A DNA stretch of 64,000 nucleotides, taken from assembly GCA_002840275.1 (NCBI GenBank), contig PHAB01000003.1, positions 226,206-290,205 on the forward strand. Reading direction: 5' to 3'. Below are positions 25,550 to 34,017 of this stretch, piece by piece (position 1 is the stretch's first letter; the number at the start of each line of letters is the position of its first letter). Made by a program: the position numbers and the translations under genes. This DNA is from Firmicutes bacterium HGW-Firmicutes-14. Lineage in GTDB: Bacteria; Bacillota; Thermincolia; Thermincolales; UBA2595. The notes under the pieces are model-generated. The model did no database searches and had not been told where the DNA came from. It saw nothing but the letters and a program-made list of their open reading frames with translations.

Positions 25550-25864
25550 GTGGCGCTGGAGCCCATAGAAAATGATAGAGGCCCCGGCCGTCGTACCTTC
25601 GTCTATGTTGAGGAATTAATAAACCCTATGGTAGCTTCTCGAACGGAAACCTCAATCGTCGCAAATATTGCAAAGGTGCCCAAAGAGGTAATGGAGTCAA
25701 CGGCTGCAATGGAGCTTTTGCAGGACATACTTGATGATATCCTGCAAATAGGGCCTATGCTTAGAAAGAGTATTAAAAAAGAGGCTGGGCTGGATATTGG
25801 TAAGATAGAGAAGAGGATAGAGGAAATTCTTAGACATGAGATAGAAATAGAATTTAAGTGTTGA
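25550..25864 (+). CDS. hypothetical protein, 104 residues
   Basis: A soluble, helical, charged protein beginning at GTG without a clear ribosome-binding site; there is no ATG in frame upstream. It follows the J-domain gene by 42 bases. The C-terminal half (I-G-K-I-E-K-R-I-E-E-I-L-R-H) looks like a coiled coil. No family recognised. Confidence 0.5.
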   Translation: MALEPIENDRGPGRRTFVYVEELINPMVASRTETSIVANIAKVPKEVMESTAAMELLQDILDDILQIGPMLRKSIKKEAGLDIGKIEKRIEEILRHEIEIEFKC

Positions 25865-25948
25865 GGAATTTTTGTTCAGTTTAGAACTTTTTGAATTTAA
25901 TTACATAATATATAATGAGTTATTCTTCAACCAAAGGAGCGTTTGTCA

Positions 25949-26101
25949 ATGAGCAGAAAAGACATTTCCCTAAAGACCGTAACGGGTAAGAAAAGTCGAA
26001 ATAAAAATAGTAGTGCCATAGCCATGGTTAATAAAGGTGGAAAAACGGTAGTGGTTACAAAAAATTCACCTGAATCGTCTCTAGTGCTGGTTACAACATA
26101 G
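25949..26101 (+). CDS. small basic protein, 50 residues, unknown function
   Basis: AAAGGAG stands nine bases before the ATG and a strong terminator begins four bases after the stop, so this is a complete small gene. The product is basic at the start (K-K-S-R-N-K-N) and then beta-rich (T-V-V-V-T-K and S-L-V-L-V-T-T). It has no signal peptide or cysteine. I do not recognise it. Confidence 0.65.
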   Translation: MSRKDISLKTVTGKKSRNKNSSAIAMVNKGGKTVVVTKNSPESSLVLVTT

Positions 26102-26105
26102 TTTT

Positions 26106-26132
26106 GCCCACTCCTTCGGGAGTGGGCTTTTT
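26106..26132 (+). terminator. intrinsic terminator
   Basis: Perfect 9-bp stem GCCCACTCC/GGAGTGGGC with a TTCG tetraloop and TTTTT tail, directly after the 50-residue gene. Confidence 0.92.
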
Positions 26133-26423
26133 ATCCGAATTTCGCATTTAAACCAAATACAAGGCCTTGCAAACGAAACCCTGAAAAACAGCCTGAACGA
26201 AAAATACCTGAGTGAAAACAAAGAATTATATAACAAGTTTATGACAGAAATGCAGGATATGAAGAAAATTGAATCTGGCAATTACGGGGTAACCAGCGGG
26301 TATAAAGTCATTACCGATAATGACATTATCTTTTCGGTGAGGCGCTATGTTGTGGAAATTCAGGCCTCAGGGAAGGAAACTGTCAAGTATGATACCATAG
26401 TTGGAAGTGAGTATATTAAATAA
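26133..26423 (+). pseudogene. fragment of a DUF4163/RsiV-like protein
   Basis: An open frame without a usable start that begins at the terminator. It encodes L-N-Q-I-Q-G-L-A-N-E-T-L-K-N-S-L-N, then G-Y-K-V-I-T-D-N-D-I-I-F-S-V and Y-V-V-E-I-Q-A-S-G-K-E-T-V-K-Y-D. This matches the DUF4163 half found before DUF3298 in anti-sigma-V (RsiV)-like and deacetylase proteins. The N-terminal membrane part and the C-terminal DUF3298 part are missing, so it is a gene remnant. Confidence 0.6.
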
Positions 26424-26436
26424 TCGCCTCCATCGA

Positions 26437-26474
26437 AACGCCGCTTATATGCAGGGATGCAGATAAGCGGCGTT
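26437..26474. terminator. 12-bp perfect inverted repeat
   Basis: AACGCCGCTTAT/ATAAGCGGCGTT with a 14-base loop, between the gene remnant and the - strand gene. There is no real T tract; it is probably a remnant terminator or structural hairpin. Confidence 0.5.
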
Positions 26475-26489
26475 TGTCCACATCCAGAA

Positions 26490-26515
26490 GGCAAACCCTG
26501 ATTAAAGGGTTTGCC
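26490..26515 (-). terminator. intrinsic terminator of the - strand gene
   Basis: GGCAAACCCT/AGGGTTTGCC perfect 10-bp stem with a 6-base loop, 18 bases beyond the stop of the gene at 26533-26970. Reading on -, TTCT follows. Confidence 0.7.
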
Positions 26516-26532
26516 CTTGCGTGATGCAAGCT

Positions 26533-26970
26533 TTAAAGTAAAGGTTGGCAGAATACCTGGCGGTTTACTAAAATTTGCCCGCTGAAGGTTCCGTAGAAGA
26601 ATAATTGTAACCCATCAGGGCATGTAACGTTGAATGAGCCAATCCATTGGTTAGAGTTTAATCTGGTTGCGTCAATTGTTGCCCGGCAGCCTGTAATTGG
26701 TGTGAATTCGTCTTCCTGGACAGTCACGTTATCAAAGAGCGCTCCTAAACTTTGGAGGTTTCTCAAAGTAGCAACAATTAAGGCACTATTCGAAGAAAAT
26801 GTGAATCTTCGGGTGTCAGGACCACCAGAGAAAACTTCAGCAGTCCCCGATATATTACCTGTGGGAACACCGTTAACACATGTAACCTGCGCCTCAACAC
26901 TGGCGCTATTGCCATTTCCGATTGTACCCTGAACTACACCGTCGGCTTGAATAACTTGGTTTATTTTCAA
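26533..26970 (-). CDS. hypothetical beta-rich protein, 145 residues
   Basis: A protein dominated by short polar beta-strand-like segments (G-T-I-G-N-G-N-S-A-S-V-E-A-Q-V; F-T-F-S-S-N-S-A-L-I-V), with four cysteines and no signal peptide or membrane helix. It may be a coat, adhesin-like or surface protein, but I recognise no family. The start is TTG at 26970, with AAGGGGG seven bases before it. It is transcribed away from the tandem TetR gene, and a terminator follows its stop. Confidence 0.65.
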   Translation of the reverse strand: MKINQVIQADGVVQGTIGNGNSASVEAQVTCVNGVPTGNISGTAEVFSGGPDTRRFTFSSNSALIVATLRNLQSLGALFDNVTVQEDEFTPITGCRATIDATRLNSNQWIGSFNVTCPDGLQLFFYGTFSGQILVNRQVFCQPLL

Positions 26971-27159
26971 TTGAAATCCCCCTTTTAGAAATATATTACG
27001 CTCTTAAGGGATAAAACGTTACATAATAAAAACATAAGGCAATCTGAAACGGATTAGCAGCCGATTATTCCCATTTACCCAGATAAAATGACCATTGACA
27101 GTGAAAAAATTGTACTTCTTCATCAATTAACCTAAAATTAAAACTGAGAGGTGATTCAC

Positions 27160-28443
27160 TTGTCACAAAAAGACCGTTCCAACAATATACCACCACTTAC
27201 CAAAAAGGGAATGAAGACCAGAAAAAAACTGATTGACACAGCAGAAGAGATATTTGGGACGAAAGGCTTTTTTAATACATCTATTGTGGACATAACACAA
27301 AAAGCCGGGGTAGCCCAGGGAACTTATTACCTTTACTTTTCCTCGAAAGAGGAAATCTTTCAGGAAATCCTCAAAGAACTGGTTAATGACTATTTTAATA
27401 AGCTTCAAAGAGAAATGGCTGGGGTATCAAACCCTAAGGAAGAATTGGCAGTAAAATACCGTTTTTATTTCTGTTGGGTAAAAAAACGCCCTAATCTCAA
27501 CAGGTTAATCAACCAAACAATGCTCGTGAACAAGGAACTTTACCGGTGGTTTCTTGAAGCTACGGTCAGTCATCATTATGAAGGGCTGCATGAAGGAATT
27601 GAATCAGGGGAGTTTAGAGACCTGGATGTGAATACCATGGCTCATTGTATAACCGGAATCTATGCCTTTATCGGGTGGCGCTGGGGCTATTTGGAGGATA
27701 AACAGGCACCGGATGATGTTGTGAAGGATGTTTTGACATTCGTATTCGGTGGGTTGGAGCAGAGAGAAGGTAAAAATAATAATTCAGCATTTGTTTCGCC
27801 TGAGATCCCCAAGAGTCAAATTCAACTGCCGGTAACAAATGATACCGTCAAACAACCGTTAACCCCCAAGGGGATCAAAACTCATAAAAATTTGCTGGAA
27901 GCGGCGGAAGAAACATATGCATCTAAAGGATATTTCAATACCTCCATTGTGGAAATAACCCAAAAGGCCGGGGTGGCCCAGGGAACCTTTTATGTTCATT
28001 TTTCCTCCAAACAGGAGATTTTTGAAGAGTTGATCAAAAAGTTAAGCCGCGATTTTGCAACGGAACTATACAAAGAGACGGTAAAAGCCGACAATATAAA
28101 GGAAGAACTGGTAATCAGAATACGCTTTCTGTTTCGGTGGATGAAAATCCACCGCAATCTGTTCAGCTTGGTTGAGCAGGCTATTCTGGTTAATGAAGAC
28201 CTGTACCGGAGGTTTTATGAAAATGCAATTAGCAGCTATGAGAAAGTGCTGAAGGCAGGGATGAAAACCGGAGAGTTTAAACACCTGGATACGGAAACTA
28301 TGGCTTACAGCCTGATAGGCCTAACCGGTTTGGTCGGAAGCCGCTGGATTTACCTCGAGGATAAAGAAGTTCCGGATTACATTCTGGACGATGTTTTTAA
28401 GCTTATATTCCATGGCCTGGAACAAATAAATGAAAGGGGGTAG
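27160..28443 (+). CDS. regulator with two complete TetR units in one chain
   Basis: A 427-residue protein containing two full TetR/AcrR repressors. Unit 1 has its HTH near residues 20-65 (I-T-Q-K-A-G-V-A-Q-G-T-Y-Y-L-Y-F-S-S-K) and unit 2 near 245-290 (the same with G-T-F-Y-V-H-F-S-S-K), each followed by an about 140-residue ligand domain that also aligns (G-E-F-R-D-L-D versus G-E-F-K-H-L-D; W-x-Y-L-E-D-K). A normal TetR is about 200 residues and works as a dimer, so this looks like a covalent dimer from gene duplication. The TTG at 27160 is preferred, with GAGAGGTG before it. It probably regulates the transporter operon just downstream, perhaps in response to an acyl-CoA-like or aromatic ligand (inference). 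Confidence 0.85.
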   Translation: MSQKDRSNNIPPLTKKGMKTRKKLIDTAEEIFGTKGFFNTSIVDITQKAGVAQGTYYLYFSSKEEIFQEILKELVNDYFNKLQREMAGVSNPKEELAVKYRFYFCWVKKRPNLNRLINQTMLVNKELYRWFLEATVSHHYEGLHEGIESGEFRDLDVNTMAHCITGIYAFIGWRWGYLEDKQAPDDVVKDVLTFVFGGLEQREGKNNNSAFVSPEIPKSQIQLPVTNDTVKQPLTPKGIKTHKNLLEAAEETYASKGYFNTSIVEITQKAGVAQGTFYVHFSSKQEIFEELIKKLSRDFATELYKETVKADNIKEELVIRIRFLFRWMKIHRNLFSLVEQAILVNEDLYRRFYENAISSYEKVLKAGMKTGEFKHLDTETMAYSLIGLTGLVGSRWIYLEDKEVPDYILDDVFKLIFHGLEQINERG

Positions 28444-28507
28444 TAGAAAAACGGGTTTAAACCTTGAAAAGCGGGGGGATGCGGCGCCAAATTAAAAAGG
28501 GGGTTCA

Positions 28508-29719
28508 ATGGTGAAAAAAACCGTTTTAATTATTTTTTTGATTTCCATTATGGTATTTTTCTCCGGCTGTGGCGGGGGAACCACGGGAACCGGTGCGGAT
28601 TCGGGAGATTCCGGTCCCATCAAAATCGGTTTACTACAGTCAACGTCAGGTCCTTTTGAATTCCTGGGCAGAAATATTTCCCAGGGCTTTGAACTAGGGC
28701 TGGAATATGCAACCGGAGGAACGAACAAGGTGGCAGGGCGCAGTATTGAAATAATCAGGGAAGATTCCCAGGGGAAACCCGAGGTTGCCATTGAAAAGGC
28801 TACCAAACTGCTGTCTGAGGATAAGGTCGATATCCTGATTGGAACCAGCAGCTCCGCGACAACGCTGGCTATTCTTCCTCTAATCGAAGAATATAAGACA
28901 CCCATGATTGTTGTACCGGCAAAGGCTGATTCAATTACAGGCCAGCAGTGGAACAAATATGTTTTCCGTACTATGACGAACACATCCCAGGATGCTGCTG
29001 CCGGAGCACTTTCCATTTCCCGTCCCAATGCGAAGGTAGCCATTTATGCCATGGATTATGCGTACGGCCGTGAAGGAGCTGAAACCTTCAAAAGAGAAGT
29101 GGAAAAGAGGGGCCATAAGGTTGTCTTTGAGGAGTATGTCAGTGCAACAGTCACTGACCATACTGCACATATTCAAAAGGTGTTTGATTCCGGGGCCGAA
29201 TACATTTATATACTTTGGGCGGGTACAAATACGCCGTGGCCCCAGATGAACGACATGAAGCTGTTTGAAAAGGTGAAACAGGTAATGGCCTTCCCGGGTG
29301 TTCAGGGCTTAAAAGTATTAGGCGACCAGGCTGTGGGCCTGGAAGGATTTTTAACATACTTTCACCTGGTTTCAGATAATGAAGTGAACAGGTGGTTTGT
29401 GGAAAAGTATAATGAAAAGTTTAATGGAGAAGATCCGGATATGTATATTGAACCGGGGTTTTCCACGGCTATAGCGGCTGTTGAAGCTATCAAAAAGGCA
29501 AACGGTGTTACTGATGCAGATACGTTAGTTAAAACTATGGAAGGAATGTCTTTTGAGACACCTAAGGGGACAATGACGTTCCGTCCTGAAGACCACCAGG
29601 CGCTGCAGACGATGTGGACCGCCAGGCTGATAAAAAAAGAAGGGTTCGATTATCCTGTACCCGAAGTCATCCGCGAACTGTCGCCGGAGGAAACCGCGCC
29701 ACCTGTTCAGAACCGGTAG
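28508..29719 (+). CDS. Liv-type (branched-chain amino acid-like) substrate-binding lipoprotein
   Basis: A 403-residue exported lipoprotein: signal with lipobox F-S-G-C near residue 21, G/T-rich linker, then a type I periplasmic-binding fold (I-K-I-G-L-L-Q-S-T-S-G-P; G-x-x-L-x-x-E-x-A; D-I-L-I-G-T-S-S-S-A-T-T-L-A). It captures the solute for the ABC transporter encoded by the next four genes. The family includes amino-acid, urea, amide and aromatic-acid binders, so the name 'branched-chain amino acid' is not assured. GGGGG precedes the ATG. Confidence 0.9.
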   Translation: MVKKTVLIIFLISIMVFFSGCGGGTTGTGADSGDSGPIKIGLLQSTSGPFEFLGRNISQGFELGLEYATGGTNKVAGRSIEIIREDSQGKPEVAIEKATKLLSEDKVDILIGTSSSATTLAILPLIEEYKTPMIVVPAKADSITGQQWNKYVFRTMTNTSQDAAAGALSISRPNAKVAIYAMDYAYGREGAETFKREVEKRGHKVVFEEYVSATVTDHTAHIQKVFDSGAEYIYILWAGTNTPWPQMNDMKLFEKVKQVMAFPGVQGLKVLGDQAVGLEGFLTYFHLVSDNEVNRWFVEKYNEKFNGEDPDMYIEPGFSTAIAAVEAIKKANGVTDADTLVKTMEGMSFETPKGTMTFRPEDHQALQTMWTARLIKKEGFDYPVPEVIRELSPEETAPPVQNR

Positions 29720-29727
29720 GTGATAAA

Positions 29728-30495
29728 ATGGATATAGTCCTGGAAACCAAAGATTTGACAATGGCTTTTGGCGGCCATGTCGCTTTGGACAGTGTTAACC
29801 TAAAAATCGAAAAGGGAACATTCAAATCAATAATTGGCCCCAACGGAGCGGGGAAAACAACCTTGTTTAACCTCATAAGCGGGCAGTTAAAGCCCACTAG
29901 GGGGCAGGTAATATTTATGGAGACAGATGTAACCCATCTGTCTCCACATACCCGTACCAAAATGGGAATAGGGCGTTCTTTTCAGAATACCAATGTTTTC
30001 CCTAATTTAACTGTGCTGGAAAATGTCCGGCTTGCAGTTCAGTCACAGGCGGGAATCCTCTATAATTTTGTTTCCCATTATAAAAAATTCCGGGCCGTTG
30101 AGGAAAAGGCTTATAAGCTGCTGGAGGATGTTACGCTGGCCCGCAAAGCGGAGGAAGATGCCGGCAGCCTGAACCACGGTGAACAGAGAAAACTGGAAAT
30201 TGCCATGCTGCTGGCCCTTGAAACCGAACTGCTGCTGCTTGACGAACCGACAGCCGGGATGTCACTGGAAGAAGTACCGACTCTGCTGGAGGTTATACGT
30301 GAAATAAAGGAGAAAAGAAACAGGACTGTCCTGCTTATCGAACATAAGATGGACATGGTGCTGGATTTGTCGGATAATTTGGCGGTGCTTCATAACGGGA
30401 AGCTGCTGGCAGAGGGCTTACCGGAAGAAATAATGAACAATGAACAGGTACAGTCAGCATATTTGGGGGGCTTGGACAATGGGGCCGCTTCTTAA
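29728..30495 (+). CDS. livG: Liv-type ABC transporter ATPase (LivG)
   Basis: A 255-residue ATP-binding subunit. The Walker A is G-P-N-G-A-G-K-T-T, the signature L-N-H-G-E-Q-R-K-L-E-I-A, and the Walker B L-L-L-L-D-E-P. The extra insert between helices and the I-E-H-K-M-D-M-V end are typical of LivG. The ATG at 29728 follows TAGGTG; the longer frame from 29614 overlaps the binding-protein gene. It overlaps livF by 17 bases. Confidence 0.92.
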   Translation: MDIVLETKDLTMAFGGHVALDSVNLKIEKGTFKSIIGPNGAGKTTLFNLISGQLKPTRGQVIFMETDVTHLSPHTRTKMGIGRSFQNTNVFPNLTVLENVRLAVQSQAGILYNFVSHYKKFRAVEEKAYKLLEDVTLARKAEEDAGSLNHGEQRKLEIAMLLALETELLLLDEPTAGMSLEEVPTLLEVIREIKEKRNRTVLLIEHKMDMVLDLSDNLAVLHNGKLLAEGLPEEIMNNEQVQSAYLGGLDNGAAS

Positions 30496-31186
30496 GGTGG
30501 AGAAAATTCATACATATATTGGACAATACCATATCCTGCAGGGCATCGACTTTGAAGTACATAAAGGGGAAGTGACTGTCCTGCTGGGCCGCAACGGGGC
30601 CGGCAAGACAACGGCGCTCCGGTCCATTATGGGATTGAACCCGGTTTCAAAGGGGAGAATCCTTTTCAAGAATGAAGAAATCCATACCCTTCCGACCTAC
30701 AGGATTGCCCAAAAAGGAATCGGTTATGTTCCAGAAGATCACGGTATTTTTGGAGAATTAACTGTTGAGGAGAATTTCGTTGTTGCCGGAAGGAGTGAAG
30801 ATGATTCCGTTAAAGAAAGGCAGGAATGGATTCTTGTGCTCTTTCCTGATTTGAAAAAAGTTTGGAATCGCCCGGCAAGCAATTTGAGCGGCGGGGAAAA
30901 GCAGATGTTATCAATAGCGCGGGCCTTTGTCAATGATGATGAACTGCTGCTGATTGATGAACCGAGTAAGGGGCTGGCTCCGATAATGGTAGAAAAACTT
31001 ATTCAGGCGATACATGAGATTAAGGAGAAGAGGACCGTTGTACTGGTGGAACAACATTTCTATATGGCCGCCTGCGTCGGGGAACGCTTTTATATCATTG
31101 ATGACGGCGTAACGGTAACTTCCGGGGAAATGGCCGAACTTAAGGGAAACAGCGAATTGAAGAAACAGTATCTGGGCATCGCATAG
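30479..31186 (+). CDS. livF: Liv-type ABC transporter ATPase (LivF)
   Basis: A 235-residue ATP-binding subunit with Walker A G-R-N-G-A-G-K-T-T, signature L-S-G-G-E-K-Q-M-L-S-I-A, Walker B L-L-L-I-D-E-P, and the LivF ending V-E-Q-H-F. It pairs with LivG in the cytoplasm to energise transport. ATG 30479 follows a GGGGGG stretch within the end of livG, so translation is coupled. Confidence 0.92.
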   Translation: MGPLLKVEKIHTYIGQYHILQGIDFEVHKGEVTVLLGRNGAGKTTALRSIMGLNPVSKGRILFKNEEIHTLPTYRIAQKGIGYVPEDHGIFGELTVEENFVVAGRSEDDSVKERQEWILVLFPDLKKVWNRPASNLSGGEKQMLSIARAFVNDDELLLIDEPSKGLAPIMVEKLIQAIHEIKEKRTVVLVEQHFYMAACVGERFYIIDDGVTVTSGEMAELKGNSELKKQYLGIA

Positions 31187-31206
31187 GGAGGGGAGGATAA
31201 ATACCC

Positions 31207-32067
31207 GTGGACTTAATTATGTCATTAACGGTAAACGGTCTGGCTACGGGAATGCTTATATTTCTTGTGGCTATCGGATTGACGTTTACTTTTGGGTTAA
31301 TGGGTGTGCTCAATTTTGCCCATGGAGCCGTATTCTCCTGGGGGGCCTATACAGGATACTGGTTTTTCACCACAAGTGGAAGTTTTACCGTTGGTCTTAT
31401 AGGTGCGATATTGACCGGCACCTTATTAGGCTGCCTGGTTGGGAAATATATTTTAGAACCGGTTCACGGCAAACCCCTTCAGGAGATCCTGATAACAATG
31501 GGCCTCATGATTGTATTATCAGAGCTTTTGAAAGCTGTATTTTCTCTTAATACGTACAGGTACATACCCCCTGTTTTACTGGCAGGAAGTTTTGAATTGG
31601 GAGGAATTCTCTTAATTAAATACCGGATATTTGTAATTGCATTTGGAATCTTGATATTAACTGCCATGCATTATTTGTTAAAGAAAACAAGAATAGGCCT
31701 GATTGTACGCGCCGGGGTTATTAATAAAGAAATGGTTCAGGTTTTTGGTATCAATATCAAACGGGTATTTTTGTATGTCTTTATGCTTGGTTCAGGTTTG
31801 GCCGCCCTTTCCGGTGCTCTGCTCGGCCCATATTTCGGAATCCTGACACCTGACGTTGGAATGCAGTTCCAGATACTGGGTTTTATGGTTGTCGGCATGG
31901 GAGGGATGGGGAATGTCAGAAGAACGGCCTTAGCCAGTATTATTTTGGGTCTTGTCAATGTCTATGTTTCGTATCTCGTACCCAGTTTTGAAATTTTTAT
32001 AAACTTGTTTATTATTGTTATAATTTTTCTTGTCAGATTACGGGGACTACACACAGTGAGGGGGTGA
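31207..32067 (+). CDS. livH: Liv-type ABC permease (LivH)
   Basis: A 286-residue inner-membrane permease with about eight helices. The family block G-L-T-F-T-F-G-L-M-G-V-L-N-F-A-H-G-A is near the N-terminus and G-A-L-L-G-P-Y-F-G precedes the cytoplasmic coupling region. GTG 31207 with GGGAGG upstream. It overlaps livM by 4 bases. Confidence 0.9.
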   Translation: MDLIMSLTVNGLATGMLIFLVAIGLTFTFGLMGVLNFAHGAVFSWGAYTGYWFFTTSGSFTVGLIGAILTGTLLGCLVGKYILEPVHGKPLQEILITMGLMIVLSELLKAVFSLNTYRYIPPVLLAGSFELGGILLIKYRIFVIAFGILILTAMHYLLKKTRIGLIVRAGVINKEMVQVFGINIKRVFLYVFMLGSGLAALSGALLGPYFGILTPDVGMQFQILGFMVVGMGGMGNVRRTALASIILGLVNVYVSYLVPSFEIFINLFIIVIIFLVRLRGLHTVRG

Positions 32068-33110
32068 ACCTTCTGACAATATACAGGTTCTTGAACCGCA
32101 GAGGCTTCGCCTTCTTTTGCCTCTTATGGCTTATTATCCCTTTTTTTTACCGGGACTCCCGAAGCGCCCTGATTATTATAACTAATATCTGTAATATGGC
32201 GGTATTTGCCATGAGTTATGACCTGCTGTTGGGATACACGGGAATAATCTCCTTTGGACATTCGATGTTTTTTGGCATCGGCGCTTATTCCATGGGCATC
32301 TTTATGTGGAAGACGGATCATACCTGGTTCTATGCAGTACTTGCGGTTTTGGCGGCAGTTATCCTGGCAATCCTGATATCATTGGTAGTAGGGGCTTTAA
32401 CACTGCGCCTGAAAAGGTTTTTTCTTTTAATGCTCACACTGGTGCTTGGTGAATTTTTCTTGATATTAGCGGAACGGTGGAGGAGCCTTACCAACGGTAG
32501 TGACGGATTTACCTTCCGGATTCCGGAATTAATTGACCATAAGCTGATATTCTGTTACCTGGCAGTCCTGTTCCTGATTGCTGTCTATGCTTTGCTTCGC
32601 CGCTTTACACACTCCCCATTGGGCCGCGTTCTTAGGGCAATACGTGACAATGAACAGCGGGTTGAGGCCCTGGGTTATAACGTATTTTATTATAAGATGA
32701 TTTCAAACATTGTGGCCGGGGTTGTGGCGGCTCTTGCCGGGGTGATGTATGCCCTGGGGATGAAGTTTGTTCATGTCCATGGTGTGTTTGGGCTTCAAGT
32801 CGTCTTTGACGCTCTTGTTATTACTATTGTCGGAGGTGTGGGGACCCTTTCCGGGGCCATAGTGGGATCAGGACTTCTTGAGGTTGTGCGGATTTTTCTG
32901 GAAAAGCTTGCTAAGGTCCATCCCATTTTCGACCGGTGGTTGCTTTTCTTTGGAATTGCCTATATCGCGATTGTTATGTTTTTCCCAAGAGGGATAATTG
33001 GAACAACTATGCTCAAAATTCGGGAAAAAGAGTTGAAAAATAACCGTTTAAAAATGCTTAAGGAGGATATCGATGGAAAAGGGCCAAATCAGCCGTATGG
33101 CACTTTATAA
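32064..33110 (+). CDS. livM: Liv-type ABC permease (LivM)
   Basis: A 348-residue permease with about nine helices, including L-L-G-Y-T-G-I-I-S-F-G-H-S-M-F-F-G-I-G-A-Y and the coupling segment T-H-S-P-L-G-R-V-L-R-A-I-R-D-N-E. With LivH it forms the membrane channel. GTG start overlaps livH (GTGA). The C-terminal 38 bases overlap the methyltransferase gene. Confidence 0.9.
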   Translation: MNLLTIYRFLNRRGFAFFCLLWLIIPFFYRDSRSALIIITNICNMAVFAMSYDLLLGYTGIISFGHSMFFGIGAYSMGIFMWKTDHTWFYAVLAVLAAVILAILISLVVGALTLRLKRFFLLMLTLVLGEFFLILAERWRSLTNGSDGFTFRIPELIDHKLIFCYLAVLFLIAVYALLRRFTHSPLGRVLRAIRDNEQRVEALGYNVFYYKMISNIVAGVVAALAGVMYALGMKFVHVHGVFGLQVVFDALVITIVGGVGTLSGAIVGSGLLEVVRIFLEKLAKVHPIFDRWLLFFGIAYIAIVMFFPRGIIGTTMLKIREKELKNNRLKMLKEDIDGKGPNQPYGTL

Positions 33111-33972
33111 TGCCTTTGTCCGGGGCTACCACGCCGCCCACGATACTCCAAGAATATTTGATGACTTCCTGGCCTATCAGTTACTTACGAAGGAAGAACG
33201 TATATCCATCGAAGAAAGCTGGCTGAAGAACCTGGATGTTGAGGCATTCCCTGACCGGGAGAGGGCCCTGGCGTGGCTGATGCAGGTTATAGCGGGTTCA
33301 CCCATGACCCTCAGCCGGGCACGGTATGTGGAGGACAGCCTTGAACTGGCTGTCAGGCAGGGGGTCAGACAGTATGTCATTCTCGGGGCAGGAATGGATA
33401 CCTTTGCCTTCCGCCGCCCGGAAATGTTGGAACAGCTCCGGGTATTCGAGATTGACCACCCGGCCATGCAGGCTTTTAAGTACAAGCGCATTATGGAACT
33501 GGGCTGGAAAATTCCAGGGCAATTGCACTTCATTCCGGTGGATTTTACACAGGATAACCTGGGAGAAGTACTAATGGGTCCATCATATGACCCCCGGGCC
33601 CTGACTTTCTTTAACTGGCTGGGAGTCACATATTACCTGCCCCGTAATGTGGTATTTTCCATGCTTCGTAATATTACCGGCATCGCCCCCGCGGGCAGTA
33701 CCGTCATTTTTGATTACCTGGATACAGACGCATTCATCCCGGAAAAAGCGGCTCCGCGCATCCGGGCCTTAGTATCATCAACACGCCAGGTGGGTGAGCC
33801 GATGATAACCGGTTTTGACCCGTTAACCCTGGATGCCGAGCTTGAACCTTTGGGTTTGCGCCTCTATGAGGACTTAAGCCCATGGGATATCCAAATACGT
33901 TATTTTATGGGACGTACAGACCACTATCATGCAGCTGAACATACACACTTTGCCAATGCGGTAGTAGAATAG
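33073..33972 (+). CDS. class I SAM-dependent O-methyltransferase (LCMT/PF04072-like)
   Basis: A 299-residue soluble methyltransferase. The SAM-binding motif V-I-L-G-A-G-M-D-T-F-A-F-R is near residue 101, then V-F-E-I-D-H-P and H-F-I-P-V-D-F, as in the leucine-carboxyl-methyltransferase-like/polyketide O-methyltransferase group. AAGGAGG lies before ATG 33073, inside the end of livM. Being in the transporter operon, it may methylate the imported compound or a related carboxylate (inference). Confidence 0.83.
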   Translation: MEKGQISRMALYNAFVRGYHAAHDTPRIFDDFLAYQLLTKEERISIEESWLKNLDVEAFPDRERALAWLMQVIAGSPMTLSRARYVEDSLELAVRQGVRQYVILGAGMDTFAFRRPEMLEQLRVFEIDHPAMQAFKYKRIMELGWKIPGQLHFIPVDFTQDNLGEVLMGPSYDPRALTFFNWLGVTYYLPRNVVFSMLRNITGIAPAGSTVIFDYLDTDAFIPEKAAPRIRALVSSTRQVGEPMITGFDPLTLDAELEPLGLRLYEDLSPWDIQIRYFMGRTDHYHAAEHTHFANAVVE

Positions 33973-34017
33973 TCTGCTTTCGAAACATTGAACCTTTTGA
34001 TGACAGGGGGCCGTTTT

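Noticed and set aside
25891..25916. TTGAAT and TATAAT boxes before the 50-residue gene
   Set aside because: Spacing is only 14 bases, too short for a usual promoter; a true promoter is likely nearby but I cannot place it.
27145..27152. CTGAGAGGTG, resembling the start of a TPP riboswitch
   Set aside because: No second conserved TPP segment or fold around it; it is the ribosome-binding site of the tandem TetR gene.
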